Assembly (NCBI GenBank): GCA_020248865.1 | Contig: JADCGS010000006.1 | Span: forward strand, 107,172-171,171 | From: Burkholderiales bacterium | GTDB lineage: Bacteria; Pseudomonadota; Gammaproteobacteria; Burkholderiales; Burkholderiaceae_F | Direction: 5' to 3' | Length of the DNA stretch: 64,000 bases | Shown here: positions 59,515-64,000 of the stretch, piece by piece | How the letters are laid out: each line of letters starts with the position of its first letter | Numbering within the stretch: the first letter of the stretch is position 1 | Notes under the pieces: model-generated | Seen by the model: the letters and a program-made list of their open reading frames with translations, nothing else | Databases searched by the model: none | Told to the model about the DNA's origin: nothing | Translations under genes and position numbers: made by a program

Positions 59515-59580
59515 GAGTCCGCAAGTCCGCAAGTCCGCGAGCCCGCAGGTTCGTGTTTGCGCAAGTCCGCAGGCCCGCAG
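59515..59580. repeat. octamer repeat (AGTCCGCA) upstream of lipoprotein gene
   Basis: AGTCCGCA occurs at 59516 and 59524, then AGTCCGCG at 59532 and AGCCCGCA at 59540. After a break, AGTCCGCA appears at 59564 and GGCCCGCA at 59572. It lies between yceH and the DUF1439 gene in an otherwise poorly conserved 210-base spacer. Read in frame, it would give Ser-Pro-Gln-Val-Arg repeats. Confidence 0.8.
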
Positions 59581-59599
59581 GGCCGCTGAGGGAGTCCCG

Positions 59600-60196
59600 A
59601 TGCTGAACCCGCTCGACCTCGTGCCGGCGGCGCGCTGGCGCCGCGGGTGCCGCCGCGCGGCGCTGTTCGCGCTGGTGCTGCCGCTGGCGGCCTGCGAAAC
59701 GGTGCACGGCCCGACCTCCTTCACCCTGACGCCCGAGGAAGTGGAGCGCCGCATCGAGGCCGACCTCGGGGGCATTTTCGAGGTGTTCCGCGGCACCGAG
59801 CCGCGCCGGCCGGAGGTGACGCTGATGCCGGTGTCGGGTCGCCTTCAACTGGGCTGGAACGTCACGCTGCCGGGCGCCGGCGCGCAGAATCCGGGACTGT
59901 TCGGCCAGAACGGCGTGAGCGTCGGCGTGGCGGTCAGCGGCCGGCCCGAACTCAACGAGGCCGGCAACACCGTCGTGCTGCGGGACATGCGGCTGGAGGA
60001 CGTTCGCGTCAGCGGGGTGCCGCGGCTGTTGGGCTTCGGTCTGGGTCAGCTCACCGACCGCAAGGGCGCGGACTTCTCCGACGTTGCGCTGTTCACTCTG
60101 CCGCCGGGGCAGTTGCGCCGGTTCGAGGTGGCCTACGAGGCGACCCGGGTGGAGGTCACTTACCGCGGCCTGAGGATCAGCATTGCGCCGCGCTGA
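59600..60196 (+). CDS. DUF1439-like lipoprotein
   Basis: A 198-residue predicted lipoprotein. The start at ATG 59600 follows GAGGGAG; an upstream in-frame ATG (59489) runs through the octamer repeat and is rejected. The signal peptide has a basic n-region, hydrophobic core and lipobox LPLAAC (Cys at about residue 36). The mature protein shows SFTLTPEEVERRI, then GVAVSGRPELNEAGNTVVLRD, and LRLEDVRVSGVP-like strands, resembling the YceB/DUF1439 family of outer-membrane lipoproteins by eye. The family is structural and of unknown role. It lies near yceH, a notable parallel to naming in E. coli but not proof of linkage. Confidence 0.72.
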   Translation: MLNPLDLVPAARWRRGCRRAALFALVLPLAACETVHGPTSFTLTPEEVERRIEADLGGIFEVFRGTEPRRPEVTLMPVSGRLQLGWNVTLPGAGAQNPGLFGQNGVSVGVAVSGRPELNEAGNTVVLRDMRLEDVRVSGVPRLLGFGLGQLTDRKGADFSDVALFTLPPGQLRRFEVAYEATRVEVTYRGLRISIAPR

Positions 60197-60250
60197 CCGC
60201 CGGCCGCACACGCCGGTCGGTCAACCTCTTGCGCCCAGGCGCTGCGCCCC

Positions 60251-61108
60251 ATGGATCCACTGCTGCTGCTGAAGGCCATCGTCCTCGGCATCGTCGAAGG
60301 CCTCACCGAGTTTCTGCCCATTTCGAGCACCGGGCACCTGATCGTCGTCGAGGACCTGCTGCGCTTTCGCATCCCGACGCGCGAAGTGTTCATGATCGCC
60401 ATCCAGGGCGGGGCGATCCTGGCGGTGTGCTGGGAGTACCGGCAGCGGCTCGCCGCGCTGGCCGGCGGGCTGCTCAGCCGTCCGCGCGAGCAGCGGCTGG
60501 CGCTGAACGTGGTGATCGCCTTCCTGCCGGCGGCCGTCCTCGGCGTCATCTTCAAGGACGCCATCGCGACCACGTTGTTCAACCCGCTGTCGGTGGCCAC
60601 CGCGCTGGTGCTGGGCGGCGTGGTCATCCTGGCGGTCGAGCAGCGCCACAAGCGGCGCTATGGCGAGCGCGACCTGCAGGGCACGCGCCATGCGCGGGTC
60701 GAGACGATCGACGACATCGGCCCGCTCGACGCGCTGAAGATCGGCCTGGCGCAGTGCTTTGCGCTGATCCCCGGCACCAGCCGATCGGCCGCCACCATCA
60801 TCGGCGGCATCCTGCTCGGCTTCTCGCGCCGCGCAGCCACCGAGTTCTCGTTCTTCCTCGCCATACCCACGGTGATCGGCGCCAGCGTCTACTCGCTGTT
60901 CAAGGCGCGCGAGCAACTGGCCGCCGCCGACCTGCCGCTGTACGCCGCCGGCTTTGCGGCCGCCTTCGTGGCGGCGCTGGTGTGCGTGCGCTGGCTGCTG
61001 CGCTACCTCGCCAGCCACGACTTCGTGATCTTCGGCTGGTACCGCATCGTCTTCGGCGGCCTTATCCTGCTGACGGCCCATACCGGTCTGGTCAGTTGGT
61101 CCGACTGA
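60251..61108 (+). CDS. uppP: undecaprenyl-diphosphatase
   Basis: UppP (BacA) dephosphorylates undecaprenyl pyrophosphate, recycling the lipid carrier used by peptidoglycan and by the Wzx-dependent polysaccharides in this window. The 285-residue membrane protein has the catalytic motif GIVEGLTEFLPISSTGHLIV near residue 14-33 (with the Glu-rich E-x-x-x-E) and PGTSRSAATIIGGILLGFSR near residue 175. About eight hydrophobic helices are evident. Start ATG 60251 is family-consistent. It confers bacitracin tolerance in other bacteria by the same activity. Confidence 0.96.
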   Translation: MDPLLLLKAIVLGIVEGLTEFLPISSTGHLIVVEDLLRFRIPTREVFMIAIQGGAILAVCWEYRQRLAALAGGLLSRPREQRLALNVVIAFLPAAVLGVIFKDAIATTLFNPLSVATALVLGGVVILAVEQRHKRRYGERDLQGTRHARVETIDDIGPLDALKIGLAQCFALIPGTSRSAATIIGGILLGFSRRAATEFSFFLAIPTVIGASVYSLFKAREQLAAADLPLYAAGFAAAFVAALVCVRWLLRYLASHDFVIFGWYRIVFGGLILLTAHTGLVSWSD

Positions 61109-61157
61109 GAGGGTGAAGAATCCCGCTCTGGCGCGGCACAGGGGCAAGGAGGTGACG

Positions 61158-61613
61158 GTGAACCCATCCAGGGTGGAGTTTCGAGCAGCGCGGGCGAGCG
61201 ATGCCGAGCGACTGGCCGAGCTGCGCGTGCTCGCGATGCGGCCGAGCCTGGAAGCGGTGGGCCGGTTTGACCCCGGGCGGGCGCGCAGGCGGTTTCTCGA
61301 CGGCTTCGTGCCCGCCGACACGCAGGTGCTCGAGCGCGATGGCGCCATCGTGGGGTTTGTCGTCGTGCGCAGCGCGCCGACGCACCTTCTGCTCGATCAC
61401 CTCTACGTCGTCCCGCAGCAGCAGGGGCGGGGCATCGGCGCCGAGGTGCTGCGCCGCGTGGCCTGCACGGCCGATGCGGCGCGGCTGCCGCTGCGGGTCG
61501 GTGCCTTGAAGGGCAGCCGCGCCAACACCTTCTATCAACGGCAGGGCTTCACGCTGGTCGAACAATCGGATTGGGATAACCACTATGTACGCCAGCCTCG
61601 ACCTGCGGGCTGA
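61158..61613 (+). CDS. GNAT-family N-acetyltransferase
   Basis: A 151-residue acetyltransferase of the GNAT fold. VEFRAARASDAERLAELRVL is the first strand and helix, LLDHLYVVPQQQGRGIGAEVLRRV near residue 90 is motif A with the acetyl-CoA-binding Q-x-x-G-x-G, and ANTFYQRQGFTLVEQSDWD is motif B at the C-terminus. GTG 61158 is chosen because AAGGAGG lies just upstream; the frame extends back to 61113. Substrate cannot be predicted. It lies between uppP and puuE on the plus strand. Confidence 0.87.
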   Translation: MNPSRVEFRAARASDAERLAELRVLAMRPSLEAVGRFDPGRARRRFLDGFVPADTQVLERDGAIVGFVVVRSAPTHLLLDHLYVVPQQQGRGIGAEVLRRVACTADAARLPLRVGALKGSRANTFYQRQGFTLVEQSDWDNHYVRQPRPAG

Positions 61614-61646
61614 TCACCGGCGCTGCAACGCGCTGCTCGGACCGAG

Positions 61647-62570
61647 ATGACCCCCTATCCCCGCGACCTGCGCGGCTACGGCCGCACTCCGCCGCACCCG
61701 CGCTGGCCCGGCGACGCCCGCGTGGCCGTGCAGTTCGTCCTCAACTTCGAGGAGGGCGGCGAGAACAGTGTGCTGCACGGTGATGCCGGCAGTGAGCAGT
61801 TCCTGTCGGAGATCATCGGCGCGGCGAGTTTCCCGGCGCGCCACATGAGCATGGAGTCGATCTACGAGTACGGCGCGCGGGTGGGGGTGTGGCGCATCCT
61901 GCGCGAGTTCGAGCGGCGTCGCCTGCCGCTGACGGTGTTCGGCGTGGCGATGGCGCTGGAGCGCTGCCCCGAGGTGACCGCCGCGTTCGTGCAGCTCGGC
62001 CATGAAATCGCCTGCCACGGCTGGCGCTGGATCCACTACCAGAACATCGACGAGGCCACCGAGCGCGAGCACCTTCGCATCGCGGTGAACCTCATCGGCC
62101 GCCTGACCGGGGTGGCGCCGCGCGGCTGGTACACCGGGCGCGACAGCCCCAACACGCGGCGGCTGGTGGCCGACCATGGCGGGTTCCTGTACGACAGCGA
62201 CAACTACGGCGACGACCTGCCGTTCTGGACGACGGTCACCCGCACCGACGGCAGCCGCGTGCCGCACCTGGTGGTGCCCTACACGCTCGACGCCAACGAC
62301 ATGCGCTTTGCCACCCCGCAGGGCTTCAACACCGCGCAGCACTTCTTCGAGTACCTGCGCGACAGCTTCGATCTGCTGTACGCCGAGGGCGCCGAGCGGC
62401 CGGCCATGATGTCGGTCGGCATGCACTGCCGACTGCTCGGCCGGCCCGGGCGCATGGTGGCGCTGCAGCGCTTCCTCGACCACCTCGAGCGCCACGACCG
62501 CGTGTGGGTGTGCCGCCGCATCGACATCGCGCAGCACTGGCGCACCCACTTTCCGGCCCCGGCCCTCTGA
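61647..62570 (+). CDS. puuE: polysaccharide-deacetylase-like allantoinase PuuE
   Basis: A 307-residue enzyme of the carbohydrate esterase 4 fold, matching the PuuE type of allantoinase that opens allantoin to allantoate in purine catabolism. YPRDLRGYGRTPPHPRWPGDARVAV, VLNFEEGGENSVLHGDAGSE and MESIYEYGARVGVWRILREF are the hallmark segments. GHEIACHGWRWIHYQNID and FLYDSDNYGDDLPFW follow; HGWRW supplies metal ligands. Unlike chitin or peptidoglycan deacetylases it has no signal peptide. It sits 13 bases before an M20 peptidase, which could be another ureide-degrading enzyme. Confidence 0.92.
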   Translation: MTPYPRDLRGYGRTPPHPRWPGDARVAVQFVLNFEEGGENSVLHGDAGSEQFLSEIIGAASFPARHMSMESIYEYGARVGVWRILREFERRRLPLTVFGVAMALERCPEVTAAFVQLGHEIACHGWRWIHYQNIDEATEREHLRIAVNLIGRLTGVAPRGWYTGRDSPNTRRLVADHGGFLYDSDNYGDDLPFWTTVTRTDGSRVPHLVVPYTLDANDMRFATPQGFNTAQHFFEYLRDSFDLLYAEGAERPAMMSVGMHCRLLGRPGRMVALQRFLDHLERHDRVWVCRRIDIAQHWRTHFPAPAL

Positions 62571-62583
62571 GACCATCCGACCC

Positions 62584-63816
62584 ATGAACCACGACAACGC
62601 CAACGCCGCGCTGGACGCCTGGATCGACGCGCACTTCGACGAGCAAGTCGCGTTCCTGCGCGAGCTGATCCGGGTGCCGACCGACACGCCCCCCGGCGAC
62701 AACGCGCCGCATGCGCAGCGCACGGCCGAGCTGCTGGGTGCGTTTGGCTGGCAGGTCGAGCGCCACCCCGTGCCGGCGGCCGAGGTACAGGCCGCCGGGC
62801 TCACCTCGATCACCAACCTGATCGTGCGGCGCCGCTACGGTGCCGGCCGCACGGTGGCGCTGAACGCGCACGGCGACGTGGTGCCGCCCGGCGAGGGCTG
62901 GAGCAAGCCGCCCTACGAGGGCGTGATCGAGGACGGCCGCATCTACGGGCGCGCGGCGGCAGTCAGCAAGAGCGACTTCGCCACCTATGTCTTTGCGGTG
63001 CGCGCGCTGGAGGCGGCCGCGCCGGCGGTGCGCGGCGCGGTGGAACTGCACTTCACCTACGACGAGGAGTTCGGTGGCGAGCTGGGCCCCGGCTGGCTGC
63101 TGCGGCAGGGATTGACCCGGCCGGACCTGGCGCTGTGCGCGAGCTTTTCCTACCAGATCGTCACCGCCCACAACGGCTGCCTGCAACTGGAGGTCACCGT
63201 GCATGGCCGGATGGCGCACGCCGCCATTCCGCACACCGGGGTCGATGCGCTGCAGGCCGCCACCCGCATCCTCGGCGCGCTGTACGCGCAGAACGACCGG
63301 TACAAGGCGATCCGCTCGCAGGTGCCGGGCATCGACCACCCGTACGTGAACGTCGGCCGCATCGAGGGCGGCACCAACACCAACGTGGTGCCCGGCAAGG
63401 TGGTGCTCAGGCTCGACCGCCGCATGATCCCGGAGGAAGACCCGGCCACCGTGGAGGCGGACCTGCGCCGCGTGATCGAGGCGGCCGCCGCCGCGATGCC
63501 GGGTGTCACGCTCGAAATCCGCCGCCTGCTGCTGGCGCGGGCGCTGCAGCCGCTGGCCGGCAATGCGCCGCTGGTGCAGGCGCTGCAGCACCATGGCGCG
63601 GCGGTCTTCGGCGAGCCCATTCCCACCACCGGCACGCCGCTGTACACCGACGCCCGCCTGTACTGCGAAGCGGGCATTCCTGCGGTGCTCTACGGCGCCG
63701 GCCCGCGCACGGTGCTCGAGTCCAATGCCAAGCGCGCCGACGAGAACCTGCTGCTGGAGGACCTGCGCCGGGCCACCCGGGTGGTGGCGCGGACCCTGCA
63801 TCAGCTCCTGCAGTAG
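62584..63816 (+). CDS. M20 family metallopeptidase (ArgE/DapE/amidohydrolase-like)
   Basis: A 410-residue zinc amidohydrolase. NAHGDVVPPGEGWSKPPYEG near residue 95-115 provides the first metal His-x-Asp, and FTYDEEFGGELGPGWLL near residue 155-170 the catalytic Glu pair. The dimerisation domain follows (about 195-320: QLEVTVHGRMAHAAIPHTGVDAL, VGRIEGGTNTNVVPGKV). The C-terminal ARLYCEAGIPAVLYGAGP region closes the site. The second metal ligand motif has GRAAAVSKSDFA in place of the usual G-x-x-D-M-K-G-G, so substrate preference may differ from ArgE. Coupling to puuE hints at ureidoglycolate or hydantoin-type substrates; this is inference. Confidence 0.85.
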   Translation: MNHDNANAALDAWIDAHFDEQVAFLRELIRVPTDTPPGDNAPHAQRTAELLGAFGWQVERHPVPAAEVQAAGLTSITNLIVRRRYGAGRTVALNAHGDVVPPGEGWSKPPYEGVIEDGRIYGRAAAVSKSDFATYVFAVRALEAAAPAVRGAVELHFTYDEEFGGELGPGWLLRQGLTRPDLALCASFSYQIVTAHNGCLQLEVTVHGRMAHAAIPHTGVDALQAATRILGALYAQNDRYKAIRSQVPGIDHPYVNVGRIEGGTNTNVVPGKVVLRLDRRMIPEEDPATVEADLRRVIEAAAAAMPGVTLEIRRLLLARALQPLAGNAPLVQALQHHGAAVFGEPIPTTGTPLYTDARLYCEAGIPAVLYGAGPRTVLESNAKRADENLLLEDLRRATRVVARTLHQLLQ

Positions 63817-64000
63817 CCTTTCCCGACTGCACCCGCCGCACCGCGGCCGGCGCCGCAGCGCGTGCCGCAGGCCGTGGCGCGGGTCACGCGGGCGTGGCCT
63901 GCCGGTGGCGCGCCGGGCGCGCGGGCTCTGCGGCGCCGCCGTCGCTGCTGCCGCCGCGGCCGCCGCTGCCGCGGCCGCCGCCGATACACTGCACTCGCCC

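Noticed and set aside
59489..59599. N-terminal extension of the DUF1439 lipoprotein from ATG 59489
   Set aside because: It would place 37 repeat-derived residues before a good lipoprotein signal, whereas ATG 59600 has a GAGGGAG ribosome-binding site and normal signal peptide.
63817..64000. Possible next gene at the right edge
   Set aside because: The frames are extremely Arg/Ala/Pro-rich repeats of GCC/CGC triplets with no motif; the stretch looks non-coding or is too short to judge.

Overview
The window is 64 kb of high-GC DNA (about 70% by eye), densely packed with genes on both strands. The gene content points to a Gram-negative betaproteobacterium, most likely Burkholderiales: Kdo/heptose LPS-core genes, a full type II secretion operon, a PCMT-rhodanese-TolC block beside waaA, and a TPP-riboswitch-controlled thiC. 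I cannot name a genus from the sequence alone. No rRNA, tRNA, CRISPR array or intact insertion sequence is visible.

Layout. (1) 1-13.4 kb is a surface-polysaccharide region. It holds the end of rfbC, rmlD, several glycosyltransferases, a WbsX-family protein, a Wzx-type flippase, a FkbM methyltransferase fused to a 2-oxoglutarate oxygenase, another methyltransferase, kdsD and TPR proteins. A SoxZ-like gene sits inside it. (2) 13.6-18.9 kb holds a radical SAM/SPASM protein, a probably strongly expressed secreted surface protein (good promoter, long leader, strong terminator), a SoxY-like protein without its terminal cysteine arm, and a TPR-GT41 (O-GlcNAc-transferase-like) gene. (3) 19.0-30.7 kb is a type II secretion operon, gspE-F-G-H-I-J-K-L-M, a GspC-like gene and gspD. 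It is preceded by a 76-bp duplication of the gspE 5' end flanking a small DUF2283 module. (4) 30.7-42.6 kb is a second polysaccharide region: wecB, two paralogous unusual methyltransferases, a 1289-residue fusion (two methyltransferases, coiled coil, two glycosyltransferases), and the ABC exporter pair wzt-wzm. (5) 43-51 kb holds sugar-nucleotide and LPS-core genes: galU, pgi, a phosphomannomutase/phosphoglucomutase, galE, waaC and waaA. (6) 50.9-54.3 kb is a minus-strand operon (TetR regulator, PCMT, rhodanese, TolC) with a visible promoter and operator. (7) 54.7-63.8 kb is mostly housekeeping: thiD, an LhgO-like oxidase, riboswitch-thiC, yceH, a DUF1439 lipoprotein, uppP, a GNAT protein, puuE and an M20 peptidase.

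How it fits together. Most of the window builds, decorates and exports cell-surface material. Pgi, PMM/PGM, GalU, GalE, WecB and RmlCD make activated sugars. Two independent polymer routes, Wzx flippase and Wzm/Wzt ABC export, are both present. Many methyltransferases, a radical SAM enzyme and a 2OG oxygenase could modify the products. UppP recycles the undecaprenyl carrier. The type II system may deliver the surface protein or exoenzymes.

The most unusual signals are: (a) dispersed palindromic repeats of at least three families translated in frame inside the leaders of gspG, gspH, gspI, gspK and gspD, and a further family inside waaA; (b) a 60-bp tandem repeat forming a coupled small ORF between waaC and waaA; (c) a split SoxY/SoxZ-like pair lacking the swinging-arm cysteine; (d) the methyltransferase-coiled coil-glycosyltransferase fusion next to Wzt, which could be a chain-length ruler; (e) a two-member family of methyltransferases with a central beta domain.
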